Source: Petrocella sp. FN5 (lineage in GTDB: Bacteria > Bacillota > Clostridia > Lachnospirales > Vallitaleaceae). Taken from it: a DNA stretch of 64,000 nucleotides. Positions 56,127 through 64,000 of the stretch are shown piece after piece. Position 1 is the stretch's first letter; each line of letters opens with the position of its first letter. A program made the translations under genes and the position numbers. Location of the stretch: the NCBI RefSeq assembly GCF_029210395.1, contig NZ_JARGDP010000004.1:1-64000 (forward strand). The letters are read 5' to 3'. The notes beneath the pieces are model-generated. The model was not told where the DNA came from, searched no databases, and was given only the letters and a program-made list of their open reading frames with translations.

Positions 56127-56909
56127 CTATACCTCGCAGTTTTTTATTGGGTTGTTTAAATAATTGTCCTTGCTTAAGATAAGACTTTTGTCCATATGTT
56201 CTAGTAACAGTTCATACATAAGTTCTGTAACCATTACTTCACTACCATAGTGCGTGACATCAATAACACTGTATCCAGATTCATAAACCCACATAGCATC
56301 ATGATACTTTAGATCACCTGTTAAAAACACATCCACTTCTTCAAACATATCTTTTCTTAGAAGAGACATACCACTTCCTGTTACAAACGCTACCTTATTA
56401 ATGATTTTCAAATCTTCCCCAACATACTTTAGATTGGGTGTTGATAAGCGATTCCCCAAAAACGCAGTATATTCTTTTAGATTCATTGGTTTCTTCAAGC
56501 TGCCAGATAAGGTATAACCCTGGCTATCTATTAACATTTCAGTAATATGCTCTAAATCTATTTTGTTCCCAAAATAGCGATTTAATCCATTAGCAGCTCG
56601 GTCCATATTGGAATGTGCCACATACAGCGCTATATCATGACGAATCAATTCCTGTATTTTATAACCGGAAACCGTGTCATCACAGATACTCTGAATTGGT
56701 GTATATATTAAAGGATGATGTACAAAAAGCATATCGACATCATCTTTTATAGCACCTTTTATCACATCTATGGATGCTTCTAAGGCAACCCTAATATGTT
56801 TTATATCCTTCTGATATTTACCGATTTGAAGACCGCTTGGATCTCCAGGCTCAATGGCTTCCATAGGGATGACATTTTCTATTATCTTAATAATCTCATT
56901 TAGTTTCAT
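56127..56909 (-). CDS. Nif3-like dinuclear metal protein
   Basis: A 260-residue protein of the Nif3/YqfO (DUF34) family, short form without the inserted PII-like domain. Metal ligands appear in DMLFVHHPLIY, HSNMDRAANG and the C-terminal DVTHYGSEVMV. Some members were reported as GTP cyclohydrolase type 2, but the general role is unsettled. It overlaps trmK by 14 bases, the common trmK-nif3 pair of Firmicutes. Confidence 0.9.
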   Translation of the reverse strand: MKLNEIIKIIENVIPMEAIEPGDPSGLQIGKYQKDIKHIRVALEASIDVIKGAIKDDVDMLFVHHPLIYTPIQSICDDTVSGYKIQELIRHDIALYVAHSNMDRAANGLNRYFGNKIDLEHITEMLIDSQGYTLSGSLKKPMNLKEYTAFLGNRLSTPNLKYVGEDLKIINKVAFVTGSGMSLLRKDMFEEVDVFLTGDLKYHDAMWVYESGYSVIDVTHYGSEVMVTELMYELLLEHMDKSLILSKDNYLNNPIKNCEV

Positions 56910-57585
56910 GATGCCTCCTTAGTTTTACAATTGTCTCATATTTATCTTTTAGAACAATGCTTCTTCCAATTGTACTTTTTGTATCTATCGTATTTAGACG
57001 CTTTATGACTTTTTCTAACTTATTTTTTTCTGCCTCTAAATAAGCCAAAAAAGTATCCGTACCTTCTTCCATCAACTTTTTCCCATACTCATATTCTAGA
57101 TCAGTATAGACCTCTTGGCCTTGTTTACACTTAAGAATTGTATAGTATTTTTCTTGATCTATAATCATTTTTTCTTCAATAATCCTATACCCCAAAGTAT
57201 GAACTGTTCTTCTGACATGGGGTACATCCAAATGAGGTGATAGAATTAGGTCTTTTACATAACTGAGCTTTTTCTTGGATGTCATTAATATGTTGCCAAT
57301 CAAAATGCCACCCATCCCTGCTATAACAACAGCATTCACATCCATAGGCAACCGTTCAAGACCCGGCGATCTGATTGCAATGACTTGACTTTCCAATCCA
57401 TAAGACATTATATTTTCTCGCGCCTTCATCAAAGGTCCTTCATTGATGTCCATAGCATAAGCTTTAGATACTTGGTTGGTTTTGACAAGTGCTATAGGCA
57501 AGTAGCCATGGTCTGTTCCTATATCGGCAACAATAGAATTATGAGGTACCATTTTTGCTATAGCCTGTAAACGATCTGATAACAT
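56896..57585 (-). CDS. trmK: tRNA (adenine22-N1)-methyltransferase
   Basis: SAM-dependent methyltransferase of about 229 residues. The Rossmann motif is VADIGTDHGYLPIAL, followed by AMDINEGPL and the family motif VIAGMGGILI. A helical C-terminus matches TrmK. ATG 57585 has GGGGGG six bases upstream; the ATG two codons earlier touches it. It follows rpoD and overlaps the next gene. Confidence 0.92.
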   Translation of the reverse strand: MLSDRLQAIAKMVPHNSIVADIGTDHGYLPIALVKTNQVSKAYAMDINEGPLMKARENIMSYGLESQVIAIRSPGLERLPMDVNAVVIAGMGGILIGNILMTSKKKLSYVKDLILSPHLDVPHVRRTVHTLGYRIIEEKMIIDQEKYYTILKCKQGQEVYTDLEYEYGKKLMEEGTDTFLAYLEAEKNKLEKVIKRLNTIDTKSTIGRSIVLKDKYETIVKLRRHHETK

Positions 57586-57617
57586 TGTCATCCCCCCTTT
57601 ATTTTGCTATTTGATAA

Positions 57618-57637
57618 TTAGTTCTGACTCCTTAACC
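57618..57637. repeat. Half copy of the GGTTAA foldback repeat
   Basis: TTAGTTCTGACTCCTTAACC matches the right end of the dispersed family. No left half is seen. It lies between rpoD and trmK. Confidence 0.4.
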
Positions 57638-57654
57638 ATACCTTCAAGAAATGA

Positions 57655-57694
57655 AAGGTCTTGGTCTTGGAGATATCCCCAAAACCAAGACCTT
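57655..57694 (-). terminator. Hairpin after rpoD
   Basis: A 16-base stem (AAGGTCTTGGTTTTGG against CCAAGACCAAGACCTT) with an 8-base loop. The T run is short, so some read-through into trmK is likely. Confidence 0.65.
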
Positions 57695-57706
57695 AGACCA
57701 TACATT

Positions 57707-58831
57707 TTATTCCAAGTAATCTTTTAGTTTACGACTGCGGCTTGGATGTCGCAACTTCCTTAAAGCTTTGGCTTCAATTTGTCTGATACGTTCCCTTGTC
57801 ACATTAAACTCTTTGCCAACTTCCTCAAGTGTTCTTGCACGCCCGTCATCCAAGCCAAATCTTAACCTTAAGACCTTTTGTTCTCGGTCTGTTAGAGTAT
57901 CAAGCACTTCAACCAGTTGCTCTTTTAGTAAGGTAAAAGCTGCTGCTTCTGCTGGAACAGGTACATTATCATCCTGAATAAAGTCACCTAAGTGACTGTC
58001 TTCTTCCTCACCTATTGGTGTCTCTAAAGAAACAGGTTCTTGTGATATCTTAAGAATTTCTCGAACTTTTTCAACCGGCATGTTCAGTTCTTCACCAATT
58101 TCTTCCGGTAACGGATCTCTTCCTAACTCTTGAAGAAGTTGTCGAGAGACACGAATCAACTTGTTAATGGTCTCAACCATATGGACCGGTATACGTATGG
58201 TTCTAGCCTGGTCGGCTATGGCTCTTGTAATGGCCTGTCGTATCCACCAAGTCGCATAGGTACTGAATTTATAGCCTTTTCTATAATCGAATTTTTCCAC
58301 CGCTTTAATCAGACCTAAGTTGCCTTCCTGAATAAGATCTAAAAACAGCATACCCCGCCCTACATAACGTTTTGCAATACTAACCACCAACCTCAAGTTG
58401 GCCTCTGCTAAACGTTGTTTTGCTTGAATATCACCATCTTCCATTCTTTTGGCAAGATCGATTTCTTCTTGAGCCGTTAAGAGACTTACTTTCCCAATCT
58501 CTTTTAAATACATGCGGACAGGATCATCGATATTAATACCATCCGGCAAGGATAAGTCCAGTTCAATTTCTTCTTCTTCCTCTTCTTCTTCGATAACTTC
58601 ATCCTCATCGGATACCATACCTAAAACATCGATATCATTTTTGTCAAGAAACTCATAAATAAGCTCAATTTGGTCCGGTGTTAACTCAAGAGACTTGAAA
58701 TGTCTTTCAATCTCCGCATATTCAAGAACATCTTTTTTTTCTCTTGCCATATTCAATAATTCCGCAAGCTTCTCTTGAAACAATGCTATATCCTCTTCAG
58801 ATGTTTCAACTTCAGGTTTATTTTTAGCCAT
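57707..58831 (-). CDS. rpoD: Primary sigma factor
   Basis: Housekeeping sigma-70 factor, 374 residues. Region 1.2 ([22 protein letters not shown]), region 2 ([47 protein letters not shown]), region 3 and region 4 ([34 protein letters not shown]) are complete. A run of nine Glu (about 84-92) precedes region 1.2. Start ATG 58831 has AAAGGA upstream; the open frame extends to 58879 into dnaG. It follows dnaG, as usual. Confidence 0.97.
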   Translation of the reverse strand: MAKNKPEVETSEEDIALFQEKLAELLNMAREKKDVLEYAEIERHFKSLELTPDQIELIYEFLDKNDIDVLGMVSDEDEVIEEEEEEEEIELDLSLPDGINIDDPVRMYLKEIGKVSLLTAQEEIDLAKRMEDGDIQAKQRLAEANLRLVVSIAKRYVGRGMLFLDLIQEGNLGLIKAVEKFDYRKGYKFSTYATWWIRQAITRAIADQARTIRIPVHMVETINKLIRVSRQLLQELGRDPLPEEIGEELNMPVEKVREILKISQEPVSLETPIGEEEDSHLGDFIQDDNVPVPAEAAAFTLLKEQLVEVLDTLTDREQKVLRLRFGLDDGRARTLEEVGKEFNVTRERIRQIEAKALRKLRHPSRSRKLKDYLE

Positions 58832-58871
58832 TTTTTCAATCCTTTCCTTAATCTTATAGATTATGGTTGGT

Positions 58872-60635
58872 TCAATCAAGTGATATATTTAAGCTATCTA
58901 GCTGTCTTTTCATGTTGATCATCTCTTGTAACTGCTTCGGGTCATTCACTTGTTTGGATAGTTGCTCTATATGTTGCCGCTTGATGATTTGAATGTTCTC
59001 TCGAATCATTTTTTCAAACTGTCCAGCGTGTTCAATGGGCATGTTATTGTTAAATACATTTGCAATCATATTCTGTTCTTCTATGGTATCAAACTGTTGA
59101 ATCAAACTTGCTGGCTCAATGGTTTCATCCTTTTCATAGGCTTCCATAACCATTTGTGCCATTTTTCGATATGTGTTATCTGAAAATGCCTCCGGCGTAA
59201 TTAATTCTTTTATGGCATTGTAGACTTTTTGATGACTTGTGATTAATGTTAACATGTTTTTTTGGGCCCTCATGATAACATCTTTCGAATCCCTACTTGT
59301 TGTCCCATCGTTTTGGTCTTTAGGCTGACTGGTTATACCAATGTTTTTTCCAATCTTTCCCAGAAGACTTTCCATTGCACTTCTTTTTATATTATATTTA
59401 TCTACCACAGCATCCAAGTAGTTCTCTCGTTCGATTTCATTCTCCAGAGTTAATATCTTTTTAGCCAAAGCATAGTCAAAATTGGTTCGACCTTCCGGGT
59501 CTTTTAGGTTATGAGATTTTTCTAGTTGCCTAATTTCAAACATGAAGCTGGGTTCTGCTCGTTCTATCAAATCTAAAAATCCTTGAGCACCAAATAACTC
59601 GATATACTCATCTGGATCTTTGGCACCTTCGACACTTAACACTCTAACACTGATGCCTGCCTTCTTCAGTATGGGAATCGCTCTTAGTGTGGCGTTTATA
59701 CCTGCGTCATCTGTATCGTATGCAATCACCACTTCTTCTGCATAACGTCTAATCAAACTGGCGTGTCCGGTTGTAAAAGCTGTGCCTAAGGATGCAACGG
59801 CTGTAGTAAATCCCGCCTGATGCAGAGCAATTACATCCATATACCCTTCTACGATTATCAATTTTTTATTACGTGTCATTCTGGCAATATTCATGCCATA
59901 TAGATTGCGGCTTTTATCAAAAAGCTTGGTTTCTCCTGTATTTAAGTATTTTGGATTACTATCACCTAATACACGGCCACCAAAACCTATTACTCTGTTA
60001 TGAACATCAAAGATGGGAAACATAAGACGATCAAAAAAGCGATCATAATAAGCCTCCTTTTTCGTCTTTTCTTTTGCTGTTAATCCTGCTTCAAAAAGTT
60101 CTTGATCTGTATAACCTTTACTTTTCAAATACTTATAAGTGTCATCTCTGAAAAAGTTAGCATACCCTAATCCGAATTTTTTTCTGTTCATTTCATCTAT
60201 ACCTCTTTTTTCAAGGTATTGAATGGCTTTTTTCTTAGGGTCGTTCATCATTTGATAGTAATAATATCTAGCAGCTTCTTTATTAGCATCTAACAGTCTT
60301 TGCTTAAAGCTCAATTCTTTTTTCTGAGCTTCTGAATACTCCATTTCCGGTAATTGAATATGAGCCCTGTCCGCTAATGCTTTTATTGCTTCAACAAAGT
60401 TGTAATTCTCATACTCCATAACAAAGGTATATACGTTGCCACCGGCACCGCATCCAAAGCAATAATACATCTGCTTGTCTTCACTAACAGAAAAACTCGG
60501 AGACTTTTCATTATGGAAAGGACATAGACCAAAATGAGAACTACCTTTTTTTGTTAGATGGACATACTCTGCTACTACATCAATGATATTGTTTTGAGTT
60601 CTTATTTCTTCAATCAACTCTTCTGGATAAAGCAT
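58872..60635 (-). CDS. dnaG: DNA primase
   Basis: Makes RNA primers for replication. The 587-residue protein has the zinc-binding [26 protein letters not shown], the polymerase domain with [17 protein letters not shown], the Toprim motifs [16 protein letters not shown] and AYDTDDAG, and a C-terminal helicase-interaction domain. AGAGGTC precedes the ATG. It is the central gene of dgt-dnaG-rpoD. Confidence 0.96.
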   Translation of the reverse strand: MLYPEELIEEIRTQNNIIDVVAEYVHLTKKGSSHFGLCPFHNEKSPSFSVSEDKQMYYCFGCGAGGNVYTFVMEYENYNFVEAIKALADRAHIQLPEMEYSEAQKKELSFKQRLLDANKEAARYYYYQMMNDPKKKAIQYLEKRGIDEMNRKKFGLGYANFFRDDTYKYLKSKGYTDQELFEAGLTAKEKTKKEAYYDRFFDRLMFPIFDVHNRVIGFGGRVLGDSNPKYLNTGETKLFDKSRNLYGMNIARMTRNKKLIIVEGYMDVIALHQAGFTTAVASLGTAFTTGHASLIRRYAEEVVIAYDTDDAGINATLRAIPILKKAGISVRVLSVEGAKDPDEYIELFGAQGFLDLIERAEPSFMFEIRQLEKSHNLKDPEGRTNFDYALAKKILTLENEIERENYLDAVVDKYNIKRSAMESLLGKIGKNIGITSQPKDQNDGTTSRDSKDVIMRAQKNMLTLITSHQKVYNAIKELITPEAFSDNTYRKMAQMVMEAYEKDETIEPASLIQQFDTIEEQNMIANVFNNNMPIEHAGQFEKMIRENIQIIKRQHIEQLSKQVNDPKQLQEMINMKRQLDSLNISLD

Positions 60636-60771
60636 CCTTTTGACCTCTTTTTCTGCCCGTGTACGTATCTATTTTGTCGTACCTAAGTAGTTTTCGACAA
60701 GTCTATCAAATTTCCTTTATTTTTCTTTGGTCTTTTTAATATTTGAGTAAAGTCTCAACATTAAGATTCAT

Positions 60772-61779
60772 TCAATCTTTCCATGATGATGGTATAAATA
60801 ACTCTGTAAAAGTGTTGATAGCATAACGATCTGTCATTCCGGCAATATAATCACACACCACACGATCAAGGGTATCTTGTTTGTTATCAATACGTTCCAA
60901 ATATTCATAAGGGAGAAGATGCTCCCGTTCTTTAAAATATAAGAAAAGTTGCGTCAACATGTTAATAGCTTTATTCTCGTGTTCCTTGGCTTTAGAACCG
61001 ATATACACATTTTCAAACATGAAAACTCGCAATTCTTGCATGGCTTCCATCATTGTAAGACTCATAACAACATCGTTTTTATCAATACTGTTATCAACTA
61101 TATCGTGAATCATATTATTAATTCTTTGTCTCGCCGTTTGACCGAGTACATCTAAATAGGCTTTTGGTATGTCATCTGCCATTAGAATCTTTGCACGAAT
61201 GGCATCGTCAATGTCATGATTAATATATGCGATCTTATCTGATAATCTTATGATCTTACCTTCTAGTGTACTTGGTTCGCCCTTTGTTGGGTGATTCAAT
61301 ATACCGTCTCTTACTTCCCATGTCAAGTTTAGACCCTTGCCTTTATTCTCCAACATCTCAACAACCCTTATGCTTTGTTCATAATGTTTAAAGCCAAGTT
61401 CACATATGTTGTCTAGGGCACGCTCTCCAGCATGGCCAAATGGCGTATGTCCTAAATCATGACCAAGGGCTATGGCTTCTGTCAAATCTTCATTTAACCT
61501 TAATGCTCTTGCAATGGTTCTACCAATCTGAGCAACTTCTAAAGTATGGGTTAATCTGGTTCTATAATGATCACCTTCCGGTGAAATAAACACTTGCGTC
61601 TTATGCTTCAACCTTCTAAATGCCTTTGAATGAATAATCCGGTCTCGATCTCTCTGAAAATCCGTTCTTATATCACAAGGTAACTCTTCCGTCTCTCTGC
61701 CGGCTGAATTTTTCGAAAGCACGGCATATTCACTTAAGAACTGCTCTTCAAAATTCTCCTGTTGCTCTCTAAGGTTCAT
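60772..61779 (-). CDS. dgt: dGTPase-like HD-domain triphosphohydrolase
   Basis: Predicted to hydrolyse dNTPs to nucleosides and triphosphate. 335 residues of the Dgt type 2 length. HD motif residues are in TRLTHTLEVAQIGR, ALGHDLGHTPFGHAGE and KIAYINHDIDDA; RAFRRLKHKTQVF-like sequence (HSKAFRRLKHKTQVF) precedes them. GGAGGTACAAA precedes ATG 61779. It is the first gene ahead of dnaG-rpoD, the usual clostridial order. Confidence 0.9.
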   Translation of the reverse strand: MNLREQQENFEEQFLSEYAVLSKNSAGRETEELPCDIRTDFQRDRDRIIHSKAFRRLKHKTQVFISPEGDHYRTRLTHTLEVAQIGRTIARALRLNEDLTEAIALGHDLGHTPFGHAGERALDNICELGFKHYEQSIRVVEMLENKGKGLNLTWEVRDGILNHPTKGEPSTLEGKIIRLSDKIAYINHDIDDAIRAKILMADDIPKAYLDVLGQTARQRINNMIHDIVDNSIDKNDVVMSLTMMEAMQELRVFMFENVYIGSKAKEHENKAINMLTQLFLYFKEREHLLPYEYLERIDNKQDTLDRVVCDYIAGMTDRYAINTFTELFIPSSWKD

Positions 61780-61819
61780 TTTGTACCTCCTGTTTATGAC
61801 TTTGATTCATAAAATAGTT

Positions 61820-61856
61820 GGTTAAGGTATCAAAACTTAGTTTTGACCCTTTAACC
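61820..61856. repeat. Minimal GGTTAA foldback repeat
   Basis: GGTTAAGGTATCAAAACT joined directly to TAGTTTTGACCCTTTAACC: both repeat ends with no interior, a 37-base near-perfect palindrome. It lies upstream of the dgt gene. Confidence 0.65.
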
Positions 61857-62062
61857 AGGGTTGAATCTATAAAATTCTATCTATTTTATAATATACTTCA
61901 TAAAAGGTGATTTTCCTTTAAATTTTCATTAATATCTGTTTTTTTTATTATATGAGGCTATTATTCTGAAATAAAATGTAATCCTTATGGTCATGAAGTC
62001 TTTTTTTCGGTATAATAGAACTTTCCTTAACTATTAACAGACTCAACACGAAAGGATACATT

Positions 62063-62491
62063 ATGGCTTTTGAAAAAATAGATTATAACAACAATAATAG
62101 ACCGGAAGGTAAGACTTGTCTTCTGGTCTATGGGTATGATGAAACTGCATTGGATAAGATTAAGAACTATGCCTCTAATTATGACATATTTGAGCTTGTG
62201 CTTGTAACACCCACAACAATGGGTAATGCTTTGGAGAGGCTTATCAACCATACTGATAAACCAACTTTCGGTATTGAGTGGGTCGATACTCAAGCCATTG
62301 TCCTTAATGCTGTCTCACCTCAAGAATTAAATGACTTTGTTCGCAATTTCAAAACATTAGGCCTACCACGTCCCCTATTTGCCGTTGTTACACCTCTTTC
62401 CATTAATTGGCCATTTAACGAGCTTCTAAAAGATTTGCTAGATGAACGGGCAATGATTGCCTCAAAGCAAAAACAATCTAAAAAAGATTAG
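62063..62491 (+). CDS. DUF3783 domain protein
   Basis: A 142-residue soluble protein with a short alpha/beta core; its C-terminal half (AVVTPLSINWPFNELLKDLLDER) matches the small DUF3783 domain found in anaerobes. No function is known. GAAAGGATACATT precedes the ATG and a TATAAT box lies near 62010. It has its own terminator. Confidence 0.7.
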   Translation: MAFEKIDYNNNNRPEGKTCLLVYGYDETALDKIKNYASNYDIFELVLVTPTTMGNALERLINHTDKPTFGIEWVDTQAIVLNAVSPQELNDFVRNFKTLGLPRPLFAVVTPLSINWPFNELLKDLLDERAMIASKQKQSKKD

Positions 62492-62508
62492 AATCTTTAA
62501 CCAAACAT

Positions 62509-62558
62509 AAAAAAAGATGGCACCTGACATTTAAGTCAAAGGCAGCCATCTTTTTTTA
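62509..62558. terminator. Bidirectional terminator
   Basis: AAAAAAAGATGGC and GCCATCTTTTTTT form the outer stem; inner CCTGAC..GTCAAAGG adds pairing. It ends both the DUF3783 gene and the convergent zinc-ribbon gene. Confidence 0.85.
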
Positions 62559-63359
62559 TTTGCTTTCTCTATTTTCATTGATTTGATCATAAATAGTTTC
62601 ACATGCACCATTAATCAAAGCCGGTGGCGCATCAGGATTTTGATTTTTGACCTGTACCTTGATTTTATCAATGATTGCAAAATACATTGCAGGGTCATCA
62701 AAATCTTCTTCCTTAATGCCACTTAATCCAAACAAACCTTCTTCTGATTTTGTATTGAAGTAGTTTGCTACCAATTGATGATGCAACTGTTCTTTTGTTT
62801 CTCCCTCAGCTTTTGCAACATCTATACCTTTTCTGGTATGAACAGCAATATATGTAAATATACCACCCATAATAACCAATACGGAAGAAATCATGATTTT
62901 GTTAAACCCACCGATTTTTATGACCTCCATATAGTTTAATAGGCCAAGTATGATCGCCAATATTCCTACAATACCAAACGTGTATACCGTTGATTTCATT
63001 TCGCTGACCTTGCCTTTTACATCAACTGTCTCTGCTTCGTACTCATCAAAATAGAAATCATCTTCCTTAGTTTCTTCCATATGTTCACGTATATAGACTT
63101 TAACGTATGTCATAGCAGATTCATATTCTTTTTCTCCAACCTTTATGACCAAGTTATCCTCTACTTGAACCGTTTCCACTTTTTCTATACCCGAGTAAGT
63201 GAGATACCTTAACAATTCTTCTGAATCATCGGGCTTGACCGCAATCAAATCTCTCATATAGGTATGGTTTTCTAAATCCGGTACCAGATCTATGTTACAG
63301 TCTACACATTGTGCTATATGGTCTTCATATTCTGTTTTACATTTCGGACACCAAGGCAT
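62556..63359 (-). CDS. Zinc-ribbon membrane protein with DUF2007-like domain
   Basis: A 267-residue protein of unknown function. The N-terminus MPWCPKCKTEY...CVDCNIDLVPDL is a two-CxxC zinc ribbon; residues about 35-85 resemble the small DUF2007 signal-transducer domain. Two membrane helices (about 122-140 and 147-166) precede a cytoplasmic helical tail. ATG 63359 follows AAGGAGG at seven bases; an upstream ATG at 63398 is unlikely. Confidence 0.7.
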   Translation of the reverse strand: MPWCPKCKTEYEDHIAQCVDCNIDLVPDLENHTYMRDLIAVKPDDSEELLRYLTYSGIEKVETVQVEDNLVIKVGEKEYESAMTYVKVYIREHMEETKEDDFYFDEYEAETVDVKGKVSEMKSTVYTFGIVGILAIILGLLNYMEVIKIGGFNKIMISSVLVIMGGIFTYIAVHTRKGIDVAKAEGETKEQLHHQLVANYFNTKSEEGLFGLSGIKEEDFDDPAMYFAIIDKIKVQVKNQNPDAPPALINGACETIYDQINENRESK

Positions 63360-63534
63360 ACGAAACCTCCTTCTTTGAATTAGCCATTTTGCTCCCATGA
63401 CCGCTAGATTAATTATAGACCATTCCTTCTTTTTTTAAAACCCTCTATTTCATAAATAATTCCGATATGTTACAATTTAGTCGTTACCCATCTATGGTTA
63501 ACGTTTCAAAAATATATATTATAAGGAGAGGCCT

Positions 63535-64000
63535 ATGAAACAGTGGAATTTAGATGTCTTATACACATCTTTTGAAGATCCCAAGCTAACCACAGACCAA
63601 AATACCGTTCACCAACTCATGGAAGAAGCTCAGAATTACATAAATGAGGATTTAAAGGGTCCAAAACCAATAGAGGAAAAAATACTCAGATATTATCAAC
63701 TTATGGATGCTTTAGAAGCCATTCTCGAGGCATTAGGCAACTTTGGCCAACTCATCTACTCTGTAGATACAAAAAATTCAAAGGCCTTAAAACTCATCGA
63801 AACCGTAGAGGGATATGACCCTATACTCACACTCGTTACTGTTGGTTTCAAGAAATGGTTAGGTAGAGTATCTGATTTAGAGACAATTATAAATAGCACA
63901 CCTCAGTTAAAACCTTATGCGTTTGCAATTCTAAATGCACGAGATGAAGCAAAGTATATGTTAAGTGATGCTGAGGAGTCCCTGCTTTCCCATATGCGCA
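63535..64000 (+). CDS. pepF: M3-family oligoendopeptidase, N-terminal part
   Basis: The first 155 codons of an oligoendopeptidase of the M3 (PepF/Pz-peptidase) family, cut by the window end. The opening MKQWNLDVLYTSFEDPKL and the helical N-terminal domain match this family; the HExxH zinc motif would lie beyond the window. ATAAGGAGAGG precedes the ATG. A GGTTAACGTTTCAAAA piece 35-50 bases upstream resembles the left end of the dispersed repeat. Confidence 0.8.
   Translation, partial: MKQWNLDVLYTSFEDPKLTTDQNTVHQLMEEAQNYINEDLKGPKPIEEKILRYYQLMDALEAILEALGNFGQLIYSVDTKNSKALKLIETVEGYDPILTLVTVGFKKWLGRVSDLETIINSTPQLKPYAFAILNARDEAKYMLSDAEESLLSHMR

Noticed and set aside
62027-62293. Minus-strand 88-codon frame opposite the DUF3783 gene
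   Set aside because: Shadow of a gene with good start signals on the other strand.

Overview
The window is about 64 kb of AT-rich chromosome from a Gram-positive, probably anaerobic bacterium of the class Clostridia, and the gene content resembles Lachnospirales-like lineages. The grounds are strong AGGAGG-type ribosome binding sites, TTGACA/TATAAT promoters, a CggR-controlled glycolytic cluster, a dgt-dnaG-rpoD-trmK-nif3 cluster, an IscR/IscS/IscU/MnmA cluster, FabV enoyl reductase, and no respiratory genes. The exact genus is not claimed. I see no rRNA, tRNA, CRISPR array, prophage or intact insertion sequence. Most genes are chromosomal housekeeping genes on the minus strand.

Layout. 0-8 kb: nucleoside diphosphate kinase, a four-domain CoA-disulfide reductase fusion, glycogen branching enzyme, an MFS transporter and a type-2 ArgC. 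8-14 kb: hflK-hflC, then serC-serA-DUF1015 (serine synthesis). 14-16 kb: a small XRE-like regulator facing a rhomboid-fold protein that lacks the protease serine. 16-25.5 kb: a three-gene SMC/kleisin cassette of the Wadjet/MksBEF type (JetA-, JetB- and JetC-like, with no JetD nuclease gene beside it) that runs straight into lplA-lipA-ddl. 25.8-29.8 kb: pirin, aspartate-semialdehyde dehydrogenase, a UMF1-type MFS protein and secG. 29.9-38.9 kb: the glycolytic cluster cggR-gap-pgk-tpiA-gpmI-fabV-eno, with a clear CggR operator ahead of cggR and a FabT-like palindrome at the fabV promoter. 39-43.7 kb: D-lactate dehydrogenase-like protein, a decayed small secreted-protein gene, a Na/phosphate cotransporter and a PHP-family histidinol phosphatase. 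43.8-47.1 kb: iscR-iscS-iscU-mnmA with two IscR-like operators. 47.2-53.4 kb: an EF-G paralogue with altered GTPase motifs, then divergent hisC-tyrA-aroA. 53.5-53.7 kb: a 6S RNA gene sharing a bidirectional terminator with aroA. 53.8-61.8 kb: pseudouridine synthase, TGS-type nucleoside kinase, Nif3, TrmK, RpoD, DnaG and dGTPase-like genes. 61.8-64 kb: two proteins of unknown function and the start of an M3 oligoendopeptidase.

The items most worth a second look are the JetABC cassette without JetD and its fusion into the lipoate/cell-wall transcription unit; a dispersed foldback (MITE-like) repeat family with ends of the form GGTTAA..GTCAAAAC, one copy flanked by a perfect 8-bp duplication and another supplying the hisC stop codon; the operators at cggR, iscR and fabV; and a promoter that runs directly into a terminator upstream of hisC.
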